Shown here in pieces: positions 44,208 through 56,076 of a DNA stretch of 64,000 nt. The notes beneath the pieces are model-generated. The model had not been told where the DNA came from. It saw only the letters and a list, made by a program, of their open reading frames with translations, and ran no database searches. The translations under genes and the position numbers were made by a program. The stretch's first letter is position 1, and each line of letters starts with the position of its first letter. The stretch covers positions 26,928,202 to 26,992,201 of the forward strand of contig NC_012870.2 of NCBI RefSeq assembly GCF_000003195.3, given 5' to 3'. This DNA comes from Sorghum bicolor. Taxonomy: Eukaryota; Streptophyta; Magnoliopsida; Poales; Poaceae.

Positions 44208-46463
44208 GACCACGACAATAAGAAGGCTAAAAGTTAGCGAAAGTTTGTTAGCTAGTAGAACTTACTTGTGGATGTATTATGTTAAGCGGCGCTTTAAATC
44301 CACTGAGATGTTCACGGTCAATGAATCTTTCCCAAACCCTATGCACAGCCATTGTGGATCATGAACTAATAATTACAGAGTCATATTATGATATTTTTGT
44401 AGCTGAGATCGACATTACGTACCTTTGAATAATGTTTACCATTTGTTGATAATTTTCTTGTGGTTTTCTCATTGAGTCAAAGATTATCAACCGGTTCTTG
44501 GGAATTTCAATGACCATGAGTATCCAGTGAAAGCTGTTTACACACATATATATATAGTCAGTCTTATAATGTAAAATAAAATATGCATGCACTTAATAAC
44601 TATATAACTCACTCGAAGTTGAAGGGGAAGAGTATTTTTTGTTTTTCTTTTTGGTTCACAAAGAACCTCATAAGATTGGTGTAGACTTCTGTCTCATGAG
44701 CTGCTGTCCACACTGCCTGCGGAGCTTTGAAAACAATATAAGGGTCAATGAACCCAATACTATTGTCATTTCTGATTCTGAGCTCTCATTTGGTGCCTGC
44801 ATATATACATACAAATCCAAAGTGTGTAAGAATTATATAAATGTAATTAAAGAAGTTAGAAGTATAATAAAAAGAAAAATATACTTACAGACAAAAGCAG
44901 CTGACAAGAGATTTGTCGAGAGCGTCAAGGTGACATAATTGGTGCAATTCTTCGAACTGCACGTATATGAGGTCATCTCCACGGAAGTAGTGATGTTGTC
45001 TAATACGAACAGAAATCCAATTCTCTCCCCTTTTAGACGCCTCAATGCACCATTTGTTTATTACAAACATTTGTGTGCCGAGCTCATGTAAACGCTGAGG
45101 GTCGAATAGACTTCTGCCCGGTTCATATCTTGCCCTCCATTGATCAACTACCTCAGCTTTTTGAAATGTTTGGCATCCAAGAATGGCGGCAATTTCTTCC
45201 ATTTTTAAACTGCTCTGTCCAAAGTAATGCTCAAGCAAGTCTAGCTCAGACAACGCTAAGGATTTCTTTGGCATCAAGTCTTCATTTGAGCCGTATTGAT
45301 TTGGCACAATCAAAGGAGGCACCGGTTTTGATACTTCTCCGAGCTGTGGGACCCCCTTTCCTACTCTCTTTCTAGGCTATGAAGACTTGATCAGAGACCG
45401 CTCATAGTCCGAAAGTGCTAGCTTTTTCTGAGCTTCGCGTTTCTTCTTTTGATGGTCCGCCACCTTCTGCCTCAGTTCCGATGGCTTTACATAAAAGTAC
45501 GGCTTTTCTGGGTTTAGCCGTTTTTTCCTATCCTCCTTCAATTTATCAAAAAAATGTTTCACCTCAACTTTGGATGCAGAAATTACCTCTTCTTCACTCT
45601 TTTCGTAAGGTAATTTTTCTGGCGTCTTAGCTCTCTTTGCTGAGGCAACCTTCTTTGGAGGTGGGACCGATGACTTCGGTCGTTCTTGGGCGGACTGCTT
45701 CTGACTACCTCGCTTTGGAGGCGAGGGGACCGACTGTGCACTCTTTGGAGAGGGCGGTGCAAGCGGTGGAGGTGGTGGGACCAATTTTTTCGGTGTTGGA
45801 GAACATGGTGGAGGAGTTGGAGACCTCGGTGGAGGAGGTGGAGACCGTGGTGGAGGCGGTGGCGGGGTCGGTGTGGCCGCCGCAGGTGTTGGAGGAGATC
45901 CAGCATTGTCACCGCCCGCAGCACTATGATGCGCTGGGGAGAGAACTGGACTTAGGTTGGAGGAGTCCCTGCAAAGAAAACAATTACAAGTTTTGTGAGC
46001 AAACTTTTTTAATTTCAATACATAATAAATAATATAAGAAGTAAAAACACACACAAACCTCTGTTGAGGAATAATTATGAAGCGCTTGCACCAACAAATA
46101 AATGTCTTCTCAGCTTCACCTAAGGTCTTCTCTCCGTCTCTCCCTTCTATGTCTAGAGGCACATTGCCACAACCTTTCTCAACCCTATCAACCGAGACGC
46201 TAGCATATCCACCAGGTACTGCTCGATTATGGATCCTTGGAGTTCTCGTTCGGTCGATAGGGTTGACAACAGCGATAGCCACCTTTTTTGTTACAAACAG
46301 CAATGCTCGCAGGTCAAAGTGCTCTTGTTTGTACTCATCCCACACGCGAACTCCTGGTTTGCAACATAAAAGTTGAAGTTGCTCAACTAATGGCCTTAGG
46401 TAGACATCTATGTCATTGCCAGGTTGCTTCGGTCCTTGGATAAGCACCGGCATCATAATAAAC
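43780..46463 (-). pseudogene. CACTA transposase TNP2 fragment fused to second ORF with Ulp1-like (C48) protease domain
   Basis: Directly after the gypsy insertion the TNP2 frame resumes (MPVLIQGPKQPGNDIDVYLR, VRVWDEYKQEHFDLRALLFV). At about 46291 it passes without a break into the second-ORF sequence (VNP, RAVPGGYASVSVD, DGEKTLGEAEKTFI), so the rest of TNP2 is missing. After an intron (46058-45969) come a proline-rich stretch, a basic region, and a premature TAG at 45377-45379, then more of the same frame (SLALSELDLLEHYFGQSSL). Downstream exons carry a cysteine-protease C48 core: histidine in FHWILMVIEIP (codon 44527-44529), aspartate in IIFDSMRKP (44476-44478) and cysteine in NNLCAYYVC (44099-44101). 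A last exon ends at 43780. Exon phases near 44790-44889 do not fit, so this is a pseudogene. Confidence 0.8.
44142..44204. repeat. (AT)n microsatellite
   Basis: A 63-bp perfect AT/TA dinucleotide run within an intron of the CACTA second ORF, just upstream (in gene direction) of the exon carrying the protease-like cysteine. Tyr-Ile open frames in this stretch are artefacts. Confidence 0.95.
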
Positions 46464-49439
46464 TGTCACACCCGGATGTAAAAGAGCATTCGGGTGTCAA
46501 ATCACCTGTGCGCCAGGATCTCAAATTCACACACATGGACCGACATCATCAATGGTACAAAACACAGTGTTCAAACGAATTACATAAATGAGAGTAAATG
46601 TACCATTATTACAAGCCAAAAGTTTATCAAAGTGCGAATGGGAAGCATAAACTAAACTGTTCCATAAATAAAGGGGAAACTAAACGTCGACGTAGCAGGA
46701 CCACCTTGCCACAGGAAGGTCGACGGTAGAACCACACGAGCCTAACAACCAGGAGACTCAGGGTAGTCCTCAGGGAAATCGCAATTGTACTCCTGATCGT
46801 CCGAGCAACCTTTAATGATTATAGCAAGGGTGAGCTCATGTCGAACTCAGCAAGCACAGACGGAAAGTAAATGACATGCAAGGCTTAAAACAAGGTAAAG
46901 CTGACTTGGTTTAACTGCGGTAGCATTTTAGTTGATCACTTTAATTATGAATATTATTAGAACAACCTATTACTAATTATGAGTAGCATAAACCCAACCC
47001 TTAATTAGTGTAAGTAGTAATTAGCATCTTTTAAGGGACTATCCTAATTATTATAGTAACCCAGGGATTAACCCCTAATTATTAACACAGGATAGCAATC
47101 CTGCCAACACGGAATAGCCATTCCGCCAAACACGAGGTAGCAACCTCGCCAAGTTCCATCTCCAAGTATCCAGTGAATCCATTTTGCTCATCAAGTGAGG
47201 GTCTGGGCCGCTCATGACCGTGAGCACGGCTGATGTATCAGTTTTACACTCTGTAGAGGTGTGCACGTTCACTCCAAGTCGTGATTCCCATTTGCCCGGG
47301 GTCGCGACTCCCCAAAACACTTCCAAGGTGAGCAGGCAGGGTCTCACTACGAGACCTTTCACAGGGTCCAACTAATAGGATGCCACTCGCAAGTTTTTGC
47401 CGGGGCGCTCGACAGTCGATACCCATAGCCATGGCGTACCGATCAACCGACAACTTAATATTCATTACCCAAGTTACTTCCTCACGCCTACCCGGAAAGT
47501 AACACCCTACTAGTGGAGGTCCTGCTAATTAGTCAAGCCAGAGCCATATAGCTTGGAGCTGCACTGTAAGTCCCAGGGGGCCGCTCCCTGACTAAGTCCT
47601 TACGGAAAGCAGAGACGGGTACGCCCGGCAAACCGGACCACCAACGGTACCCGCTCCCCCTTTCACCACCATCATCACGATGCTCGTAAGCATCCATCAT
47701 CGCCATCACCGCAGTGACCAAAGATTCAACACAATTTAAGCATCAAGTTGAGTAGAGAGTAATTCTTGTTTAAACATGTGTATAAGATGAGTAGAGCAGC
47801 TAAGCAGACCTAGTATAGCCTAGTCTACCCAAATACATAACCCCAGGTGAGCAAGGAATAATAAGTAAAGCTAGTCATGTCCTTAGGGTTTGCATTCATT
47901 GGACACATGCATATAAAGTAAATGACATTAATGAATAGGTTCAAAATGATCAAACGGTGTCTGCACTTGCCTTGATCGATGTCGGGTTGCTCGAACTCAG
48001 CGGGATCCTGAACCTCTTCCTTCACGAACGTCTCGTTGGCTATACGCGACAATCATCAATCATAGGAACAATACATGCAAGCAAACAAACTTAATCAGAA
48101 ACAGTACACCAAAGCATGCGAAAACAAAAAGCAACTGCACTACTGTATTCTACTCGACGAAACGAAACCATAGCGACCAGAATCACCTAAATCGGAGTTA
48201 CGATGCAAAAGTTATGGCTAAAACAAGTTGAATGGCATTTCTCTAGATAAACTGAACTATTTTTCGTAATTAAAACTAATTAAAACTGAATTAAAAAGAG
48301 ATTTGGATTAAAACTATAAATTCTAACCGAGCCAGGGGTTAAACCGCAAAAACTAAGGGCATAAACTTAAATACTTTTGAAAGGACTGGATTGCGGGTTA
48401 ATTTTGAATAAGCCCGAGGGCTTTTCTGCAAAAGCGGCAGGGGGCGCTGGTCGGCCAGCTTGGCTGGCCACGTGGCGGCCGGCGGTTGGCGGGTCCACGC
48501 GTGCGCGGTGGACCGCGCGCACGGGGCAGGGGGGCCCGCTGGGCGATGGACCGGGTCCACCGGTCCATGGTGGACCGGCCACGCGGGCGCTAAGCCGCGG
48601 TCCATCGTGGACCGCGCGTGGGGCAGGCGAGCGGCGGGGCCGCGGCGGCACGGCGGGCAGGGACGGCGGCGCCATGGCCGCCGCCGGCGAGGTTGCGGGC
48701 AGGGCCCTCCGGGGCGAGGCGGAGCACGCCGAGGGCACCCCCGGGTTCGGCTCGACGCGGCGAGGACGGGGCGCGGCTCACCTTCGCGAGAGAGGCAGCG
48801 GGGCGACGCGGGCGACGGCGGCGGATCGCGGCGAGACGGCGGCGGCGCTGCAAGCTTCGGCGAGAACGGCGGCGGCGCGTATTTCGAAGCTAGGGTTCTA
48901 GGGGCGCGTGCGGGCGGCCGAGGGATGCCTTAAATAGGCTAGGGTGGCCCCGAGGTCCTCGATCCGCGCGCGGCACGGAAGCCGAGAGGCGGCGCGGCGG
49001 CTGCCCCGTCCGTTTCGGACGGGAGGTTGGGGGCGGCCCTGACGGGTGGGGCCCACCCGTCAGCGGCAGCGGGCGGCAGGGGCGCTGCTGGGCCGCGGCT
49101 TGGGCCGAAGCGGGGAGAGGGGGGGCGCGGCTGCTGGGCTGGGGAGAGAAGCCGGCCCAGAGAGGGCGCTTGCCCCCTTTTTTTTCTTTTTCTTTTTTTT
49201 TAACAGATTTCTCCTATTTAACTATTGCTCCAAAATTCAAATAAAGGCACAAACAAACAAATAAATAAAATCAAGCAAAAATTATGCTGCAACATGAATG
49301 CAAACTCAAACATGTTTCTACCTTATATTTAATTTTATTTAATTTTGTAAATTATTTAATAATTCCCAAAAATTCAAATTGAGCCAAAATTAAATCAAAT
49401 TTAAACTAAATTTAAAATTCAAAAATTTGGAGTGTTATA
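46464..49439 (-). repeat. 3' LTR of the Tekay-like element
   Basis: A 2,976-bp LTR. On the sense strand it starts TATAACACTCC and ends GGGTGTGACA. A GC-rich centre (48420-49160) creates long spurious ORFs on both strands. A sense-strand TATA-like GCCTATTTAAGG lies at about 48930-48942. Confidence 0.95.
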
Positions 49440-49456
49440 AACCTACCCCCTTAAAA
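49440..49456 (-). promoter_or_regulatory. polypurine tract of the Tekay-like element
   Basis: The sense strand reads CTTTTAAGGGGGTAGGTT directly before the 3' LTR. This is the expected position for plus-strand priming. Confidence 0.75.
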
Positions 49457-49473
49457 GAATCTCGTCCTCGAGA

Positions 49474-51090
49474 TTAGGATGAACCAGAGAATAACTGAGG
49501 GTATTTGGATTTCAGATCATCTTCTCTTTCCGAGGTTGCCTCTTCCTCAGAATGGTGTTTCCATTGTACTTTACACATCCTGATAGTTTTACTCCTGGTA
49601 ATTCTCTCTGCTGTGTCCAGAACTTTGATAGGACTCTCTTCATAAGTTAGATCATCCTGTAAATCCAGTTCCTCTAGTGGCAACTGTTCCTCAGGCACTC
49701 TCAAGCATTTCTTGAATTGGGAGACATGGAAAACATTGTGCACATTGGATAAACTAACAGGCAGCTCAAGCTCATAAGCCACCTCTCCTTTTCTTTCCAA
49801 GATCTTGAAAGGACCAACATATCTTGGAGCTAGCTTTCCCTTGACATTGAATCTCTTTAGACCTCTCATTGGAGACACTTTCAGGTATACATAATCACCT
49901 GCCTGAAACACAAGTTCCCTCCGTCTCACATCAGCATAACTCTTCTGTCTAGACTGAGCTGCTTTCAGAGTCTGTCGGATGAACTGAACTCTTTCTTCGG
50001 CTATTCTCAATGAATCAGGGCCGAACACTTGCCTTTCACCAGTCTGGTTCCAGAACAATGGAGTCCTACACTTCCTTCCATACAAGGCTTCAAAAGGAGT
50101 CATCTTAAGACTAGTCTGATAACTATTGTTATAGGAGAACTCGGCGTAGGGCAAGCTAGTATCCCAACTATCTCCATACTGTAAAGCACAAGACCTGAGC
50201 ATATCCTCTACTATCTGGTTGACTCTCTCTGTCTGACCATCGGACTGAGGGTGATAAGCAGTACTGAATCTGAGCTCGGTTCCCAAAGCATCATGTAACT
50301 TCTCCCAAAATTTTGATGTAAACTGTGTACCTCTATCAGACACAATCCTCTTAGGAACTCCATGCAGACACACAATCCGTTCCATATACTTTTCTGCTAA
50401 CTGATCTCCACGGTAGTTAGTTCTGACCGGTATGAAATGAGCTACCTTGGTCAATCGATCTACTACAACCCATATTGAGTCATAACCTCGTTGAGTTTTC
50501 GGCAATCCCACTATGAAGTCCATGCTGATCTCATCCCACTTCCACTCAGGTATCTTCAACGGTTGCAACAATCCTGCTGGCCTCTGATGTTCCGCTTTCA
50601 CTCTCTGACAGGTGTCACACAATGCCACATATTCACCAATATCTTTCTTCATACCAGGCCACCAATAGTTTTGCTTCAAGTCCTGATACATCTTAGTACC
50701 TCCTAGATGAATAGAGTAAGCAGATTCATGGCACTCCTTCAGTATCACATCCTTGATTCTCTGAATATCAGGCACACACAATCGGTCCTTGTGCCAAACA
50801 ATTCCTTCTTGATCAACTTTGAATCCAGGTGCTCTGCCTTCCTCTATCAGCTTAAGTATCTTTTTGATCTCTTCATCCTCTTTCTGACCTTTTCGGATCT
50901 CTTGCTCAAGAGTTGGTTCTATGTCCATGGAAGTACCTTGGGTATTAGCAACAAACCCCAAATTGAGATACTCAAATTCTGCCAGTAGTTCCATCGGTAA
51001 CTTCGTGGCTTCCAACATATTCACTTGACTCTTTCTACTCAGAGCATCAGCAACTACATTAGCCTTGCCAGGGTGATAATGAATCTCCAA
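49474..51090 (-). CDS. Tekay-like pol 3' part: integrase with chromodomain-like tail
   Basis: This frame starts in the end of RNase H ([20 protein letters not shown]) and runs through integrase: an H-H-C-C finger ([32 protein letters not shown]) and the D-D-E core with [24 protein letters not shown] and [13 protein letters not shown]. After [19 protein letters not shown] and [14 protein letters not shown] comes a C-terminal module, [19 protein letters not shown] then [16 protein letters not shown], similar to the chromodomain-like ends of Tekay/Del integrases that may guide insertion to heterochromatin (family knowledge). Open throughout, but a frameshift just upstream at about 51092 separates it from the rest of pol. 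Confidence 0.93.
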   Translation of the reverse strand: MEIHYHPGKANVVADALSRKSQVNMLEATKLPMELLAEFEYLNLGFVANTQGTSMDIEPTLEQEIRKGQKEDEEIKKILKLIEEGRAPGFKVDQEGIVWHKDRLCVPDIQRIKDVILKECHESAYSIHLGGTKMYQDLKQNYWWPGMKKDIGEYVALCDTCQRVKAEHQRPAGLLQPLKIPEWKWDEISMDFIVGLPKTQRGYDSIWVVVDRLTKVAHFIPVRTNYRGDQLAEKYMERIVCLHGVPKRIVSDRGTQFTSKFWEKLHDALGTELRFSTAYHPQSDGQTERVNQIVEDMLRSCALQYGDSWDTSLPYAEFSYNNSYQTSLKMTPFEALYGRKCRTPLFWNQTGERQVFGPDSLRIAEERVQFIRQTLKAAQSRQKSYADVRRRELVFQAGDYVYLKVSPMRGLKRFNVKGKLAPRYVGPFKILERKGEVAYELELPVSLSNVHNVFHVSQFKKCLRVPEEQLPLEELDLQDDLTYEESPIKVLDTAERITRSKTIRMCKVQWKHHSEEEATSEREDDLKSKYPQLFSGSS

Positions 51091-51830
51091 TTATAGTCCT
51101 TGATCAATTCTAACCATCTTCTCTGTCTCATGTTCAAGTCATTCTGAGTGAAGATGTATTTCAGACTCTTGTGATCCGTGTAGATATCACACTTATGACC
51201 CAGAATATAGTGTCTCCAGATCTTCAGTGAATGGACCACAGCTGCTAACTCAAGATCATGAGTTGGATAATTCACCTCATGTTTCTTCAACTGTCTAGAT
51301 GCATAGGCAATCACCTTTCCCTCTTGCATCAGCACACATCCCAAACCTTGCTTGGACGCATCACAATAGATAGAAAAGCTTTTAGTCACATCTAGCAAAG
51401 TCAAAATTGGTGCAGTAGTCAACCTCTTCTTCAACTCCTCAAAACTAGCCTGACACTGTTCATTCTACTTGAATGGCTTACCCTTCTCTAACAAAGCAGT
51501 CATGGGCTTGGCAATACTGGAAAATCCTTCAATGAATCTCCGATAGTAACCAGCCATTCCTAGAAAACTTCTGATTTCTCCAACAGTCTGAGGTGGACTC
51601 CACTTAAGAACATCTGCCACATTCTTCGGACTGACAGCAACTCCACCATTTGAAATGACGTGTCCAAGAAAAGATACTTCCTTCAACCAGAAGTCACACT
51701 TACTCAACTTGGCATAGAGCTGATGTTCCCTCAATTTCTGCAACACAAGTCTCAGGTGTGCCTCATGTTCTTCCTCAGTCTTGGAGTAGATCAAGATATC
51801 ATCAATAAAGACTACCACAAACTTATCCAA
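51091..51830 (-). pseudogene. Tekay-like pol middle: RT 3' half and RNase H, broken
   Basis: It begins with the RT catalytic strand [19 protein letters not shown] and continues [17 protein letters not shown]. An in-frame TAG at about 51462-51464 falls just after EKGKPFK. RNase H follows with [32 protein letters not shown] and [19 protein letters not shown]. The frame is lost near 51092 by a 1-nt deletion. A second in-frame stop (TAA, 51829-51831 region) separates this part from the upstream gag-RT frame. Confidence 0.9.
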
Positions 51831-53987
51831 TTACTCCATAAAAACTTTATTCATCAGATACATAAAGTAAGCTGGAGCATTAGTCAACCCAAAAGACATA
51901 ACTGTATATTCATAAAGTCCATATCTGGTGGTGAAAGCAGTCTTTGGAATATCACTAGGTTTAATCCTCAACTGGTGATAACCTGACCTCAGATCTATCT
52001 TGGAAAACACACAAGCTCCTTTCAACTGGTGAAACAAGTCCTCTATTCTAGGCAAAGGGTATTTATTTTTAATTGTGACCTCATTCAAAGATCTATAGTC
52101 TACACACATCCTCTGTGTCCCATCCTTCTTCTCTACAAAAATAATTGGAGCTCCCCAAGGTGAGGAACTAGGACGGATATACCCCTTAGACTGTAACTCC
52201 CTTAGTTGTTTCTTAAGTTCTTCTAACTCATTAACAGCCATTCTATAAGGTCTCTTAGATATGGGTGCAGTACCAGGTAATAAATCAATAACAAATTCAA
52301 TCTCACGTTCAGGTGGCATACCTGGCAAATCCTCTAGGAACACATCAGGGAACTCTTTCACAACTCGAATATCTTCTACTGACCCACTGCTCACATGGTA
52401 AACTGTTCCTTCACTGCTAGGTGACATAGAAACTCTGACCTCAATTCTGTTCCCACTAGGTGCTGTTAGAGCCACTGTCTTCTCAGCACACTGAATAGTA
52501 CCCTTAAACTTGGACAACCATCTCATTCCCAATATCATATCTAAACCTTCTGAACCCAACACAATAGGATTGACAGGAAAATCTACCCCCCTTATTTTAA
52601 TGCTCATTCCCGGACACAAGGTATTAGTATGCATCTTTCCCCCAGGTGATTTAACTATCATGGTGTTTTGCATGGTACAGGTGGCTATACTATGTTTCTC
52701 AACAAACTGTGCACTTATAAAAGTATGTGATGCTCCAGTATCAAACAAAACAGTAGCTGGGCAAGAGTTGACAAGGAACGTACCAACTACCACATCTGGA
52801 GCCTCCTCAGCGGTTTCCAGCTTCACATGATTCACCCTTCCATTGTTGTTGTTATTCTTCTGCCTCTGGGGGCAAGCATTCGCGTAGTGTCCAAGCTGAC
52901 CACACTTGAAGCAGGTATTTCCAGTGGGGGTGGGGTTGGCGTTGGGATTTGCTGGGACAGTGTTGGAGTTCTGGCGAGAGCCTGATGGTGCTGGGGCATT
53001 CTGACAAGGCGCCTGACTAGCGGGGCGCTGCACTTGGTTGTTGTTGTAGCGCTGGCTCGTCTGCTGACTCTGGTTGCTGTACCTGACATTCTGCTGCTGT
53101 CCTTGGTTACCAGACTGATATGCAGGGCGAGACTGAGGGCCCTGCTGATTGTTGTAGCGGGGACGGCTGGCACCAGCCTGCTGCTGAGAGGAATTATACT
53201 TCCTCTTCTTGTCCTCCATCTTGCGGCGCTTGCTCTCAAGCACCAATGCCCTGTCCACCATCTCCTGGAAACTGGCATACTTGACATTCGACATCATGTA
53301 GGACAGACCATCATTCAAACCTTCCAGAAAGTGATCTTGCTTGTCTTTATCATTCTCCACTTCATTGGGGCAATACCGCGACAACTGAGTGAACTTGTCA
53401 CGATACTCAAAAACTGTCATGGAGCCCTGCTTCAGAGATAGAAACTCCTTCTTCTTCAGCTTCACCAATCCAGCAGGCACATGATGAGTCTTGAAGGCGA
53501 CCTTGAACTCATCCCAAGTGATAGTATCCGGGTCCTGATGTGCAAAGCAGTACGAATCCCACCAGTCCTGTGCGGCTCCCTGAAGCTGCCCAGAGCCATA
53601 CAGAACCTTCTCCCTGTCATTGCACTGAGCAATGACCAGCTGTTTCTCCACAGCTTTAAGCCAATCCTCAGCTTGCATAGGATCAGCTGAGTGAGAGAAG
53701 AACGGTGGACGTCCCTTCATGAACTCTCCACGCTTGTCCCTAGGTGGGGGAAACGCGTTGTTATCTCCTTGATGTTGATTCTGATTCTGATTTTGGTTCT
53801 GCTGCATGTGGTTCATAATATGGGCCATCCCTTGCATGAGTTGAGTCTGCATAGTCATCAACTGCTCTATGGTCATGGGTTGATTCCTAGGAGGAGGAGG
53901 GTTGGCATTAGTCCCGCTGTGATCGTTGTTGTTGTTGGACTGCCCGTTGTTTCCTCCATTGGTGTTGCTCCTGGTGTGGACAGGCAT
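51831..53987 (-). CDS. Tekay-like gag, protease and RT 5' half
   Basis: A 718-codon frame from ATG at 53987. Gag core motifs are [38 protein letters not shown] and [21 protein letters not shown] zinc knuckle [15 protein letters not shown] follows a Gln/Asn-rich linker. The aspartic protease site reads [19 protein letters not shown], with a downstream [18 protein letters not shown] begins with [20 protein letters not shown] and goes through [20 protein letters not shown] and [15 protein letters not shown]. It ends at a TAA right after NKVFME, immediately before the catalytic strand, so full Gag could still be made but RT cannot. Confidence 0.93.
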   Translation of the reverse strand: MPVHTRSNTNGGNNGQSNNNNDHSGTNANPPPPRNQPMTIEQLMTMQTQLMQGMAHIMNHMQQNQNQNQNQHQGDNNAFPPPRDKRGEFMKGRPPFFSHSADPMQAEDWLKAVEKQLVIAQCNDREKVLYGSGQLQGAAQDWWDSYCFAHQDPDTITWDEFKVAFKTHHVPAGLVKLKKKEFLSLKQGSMTVFEYRDKFTQLSRYCPNEVENDKDKQDHFLEGLNDGLSYMMSNVKYASFQEMVDRALVLESKRRKMEDKKRKYNSSQQQAGASRPRYNNQQGPQSRPAYQSGNQGQQQNVRYSNQSQQTSQRYNNNQVQRPASQAPCQNAPAPSGSRQNSNTVPANPNANPTPTGNTCFKCGQLGHYANACPQRQKNNNNNGRVNHVKLETAEEAPDVVVGTFLVNSCPATVLFDTGASHTFISAQFVEKHSIATCTMQNTMIVKSPGGKMHTNTLCPGMSIKIRGVDFPVNPIVLGSEGLDMILGMRWLSKFKGTIQCAEKTVALTAPSGNRIEVRVSMSPSSEGTVYHVSSGSVEDIRVVKEFPDVFLEDLPGMPPEREIEFVIDLLPGTAPISKRPYRMAVNELEELKKQLRELQSKGYIRPSSSPWGAPIIFVEKKDGTQRMCVDYRSLNEVTIKNKYPLPRIEDLFHQLKGACVFSKIDLRSGYHQLRIKPSDIPKTAFTTRYGLYEYTVMSFGLTNAPAYFMYLMNKVFME

Positions 53988-54488
53988 CTGATGTATAGAA
54001 ACAGTATAATAAAATCAGATGTAGTTCATATGTGTAAACCTGAGCTGTAATGTAAACTGCAATGTAAAAATCTTTCCTCAAAGTATGAACCAGCTGATAA
54101 TCACTTTCCCTTCTCAGTTGATAAACACAGTACTCACAACCGATGTAATATATAGATAATGAACTGATCATGATAAAGTAAGACTGATAAGATAAAGCGA
54201 TATGAAATATGATAAAGCACAAATAAAGGAGACCGATGATAACCCAAACTAACTTACTCAAATAAACTTAATACTTAATCTTGTTCTTGATGCGTTGTGG
54301 ACATAACCCACAACTCATCGCACTCATTACAAAGAACCAAATCACACCATTAACACAATAATAAATCAAGTTCTCACACAGACCAAGCAAAGCACACTAA
54401 GCAAACGACTAAGCACTAGACTCGCATAACTAAGATCGTGCTAACGTTCTAAGCGTGGCACTATTTATTACTAAGCTGGGAATAGCTC

Positions 54489-55475
54489 CTATTCTATAGA
54501 AGTACGAGCGCTGTCATCTCCATAGGCTGGGTCTTCACGGGGCGGAGAGAAAGCAGGCCACTTAGGTGAAGGCCGTGGCACTCCAGTGATCTGAGCCTCC
54601 AGCTGCGCTATCCTCTTCCTGGCGTCGTCCAGCTCCTTCCTGACTTGCTTCAGCTCCACTAGTGAACTGTTGAGCTCGGTGTTAGTGACTGCCACCAGCT
54701 TGACAGTCCTGTGCACGCGGGGGTCTTGCTCATCAGTGGTGGAAGCAATAGTCATTGCCAAATCTCCACGGCGATGGCGAGGGTAGTAGCGGCGCTCATC
54801 CTGGCTGATCTCCTCGAAGAAGTGATCACGGTATGCGTAGAAAGCCTGGCGAGCAGCATCATTAATGCCCGCCATCTGGGTAGACCTCTCAGCCGCAGCT
54901 TCATGTATGGACATGATCCTCAGTGCTCTCAACGTCGGGTTAGGCCTGTCGACGTGTGCCCAGACCTTCCAGTACGCCGCGTAGTCTGGGTGACTCCAGT
55001 GCTCACTGCGGTACTCCACTGAGAACATGCCATGTCCCAGCTGCTGGTCAAGGAGACGCTTCGGCTCGCTGTGGAAGAAACACTCTCCACCATCCCTGGT
55101 GCAGACTGTCATGATCCACCCATCATCAGCAGCAAAAAGTCCATCTTGACCTCCAGGTCCTCCAGGTCCACCGGGTCCTCCGGGTCCTCCAGGTCCTCCA
55201 GGTGCATCCTCATCATCATCATCATCCATGTCATCATCATCACCGAAGGGATCATCTCCTCCAGCTGCCCAGCAAGGCGCCCTTCCATGCACCACCAGAG
55301 CTTGAGGTGGTTGTTGTCCTTCATAGGGCTCCGCGTCTTGGAGGTTAGCACCGTCATCAAGGTGTTGGTTAGGCTGGAACACGATGTTATCCACGCGACC
55401 AGTCAACAAGAACTCCACAGCTTGAACGGGGCGGAAACGAATAACGCTCTTGCGGCAAGTCAGATGGCGAGTCAT
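54489..55475 (-). CDS. extra sense ORF upstream of gag (ORF0) in Tekay-like element
   Basis: An intact 328-codon frame between PBS and gag. From the N-terminus: a short basic start, an acidic run (about residues 75-92, mostly Asp), a collagen-like Gly-Gly-Pro repeat (about residues 93-110), then a globular-looking part with YRSEHWSHPDYAAYWKVWAH and RDHFFEEISQDERRYYPRHR, and a Leu/Lys/Glu-rich C-terminal helix (LNSSLVELKQVRKELDDARK). I recognise no enzymatic domain. Similar extra ORFs upstream of gag are known from rice gypsy elements. The C-terminal heptad-like pattern suggests a coiled coil. Role unknown. Confidence 0.7.
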   Translation of the reverse strand: MTRHLTCRKSVIRFRPVQAVEFLLTGRVDNIVFQPNQHLDDGANLQDAEPYEGQQPPQALVVHGRAPCWAAGGDDPFGDDDDMDDDDDEDAPGGPGGPGGPGGPGGPGGQDGLFAADDGWIMTVCTRDGGECFFHSEPKRLLDQQLGHGMFSVEYRSEHWSHPDYAAYWKVWAHVDRPNPTLRALRIMSIHEAAAERSTQMAGINDAARQAFYAYRDHFFEEISQDERRYYPRHRRGDLAMTIASTTDEQDPRVHRTVKLVAVTNTELNSSLVELKQVRKELDDARKRIAQLEAQITGVPRPSPKWPAFSPPREDPAYGDDSARTSIE

Positions 55476-56059
55476 CTACTTATGCATAAGATCATAGACA
55501 TGCAGGAAACGGTTAATAGATCATGACAATGATAAACAAATGAATAACATAAATGAAGGTAAAAGTGTATGTGTAATGAAGATGAACCAAGATTATACAA
55601 TGGATGGACAATATGAACTTTGGTAGTATTTATGGTAAGATATAAAAGCAAGTAATGAAGGTATAAAGTGAAAACAAGGTAATGAAAGTTATTGTCAAGG
55701 CAGAAATAAAACATAACTCAAGTAATAAATGAAAAACAATGAACAAGAAGGTGATATGAGTAGAATGATAATAAATGACAAGGTATAAAAGAAAGGTTCA
55801 AATAACAAGTAGTAAAAGTTGAAACAAGAATATAAATGCAATATGAGAAATAGAAAGCAATAAATGATAACAAGGTAATAAATGCAGGAAGTAGGTGAAT
55901 AAACTGAACTGTTAGTAAAAGTAAGTAGATAAGGCTAATAGATAAAGTCTAATGAGACAGGTTAGTAAGGTAGTTAATAGATCCAATGGTGTATTCCACC
56001 CAAAAGGGACAATCTAAACGGCTGTTTCTAGCTAGGCTGCGTGATCCTACGGTCAACAC
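55476..56059. other. 5' untranslated leader of the Tekay-like element
   Basis: An A-rich (plus strand) spacer between PBS and ORF0 with many AATGA, AAGTAATA and AAGGTA repeats. It is the element's leader RNA on the minus strand. No ORF of note. Confidence 0.7.
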
Positions 56060-56072
56060 GGCTTTGATACCA
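56060..56072 (-). promoter_or_regulatory. primer-binding site (initiator Met tRNA type)
   Basis: The sense strand reads TGGTATCAAAGCC, four bases inside the 5' LTR. It matches the initiator methionine tRNA 3' end complement (TGGTATCAGAGC) with one change. Confidence 0.85.
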
Positions 56073-56076
56073 CTTC

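Noticed and set aside
43989..44364. Tyr-Ile repeat ORFs
   Set aside because: Translation of the AT microsatellite and flanking intron sequence.
48377..48933. Long overlapping plus- and minus-strand ORFs in GC-rich sequence (also 57952-58545)
   Set aside because: They lie in the GC-rich centre of the two LTR copies, overlap in several frames on both strands, and have Arg/Ala/Pro-only composition. They are compositional artefacts.
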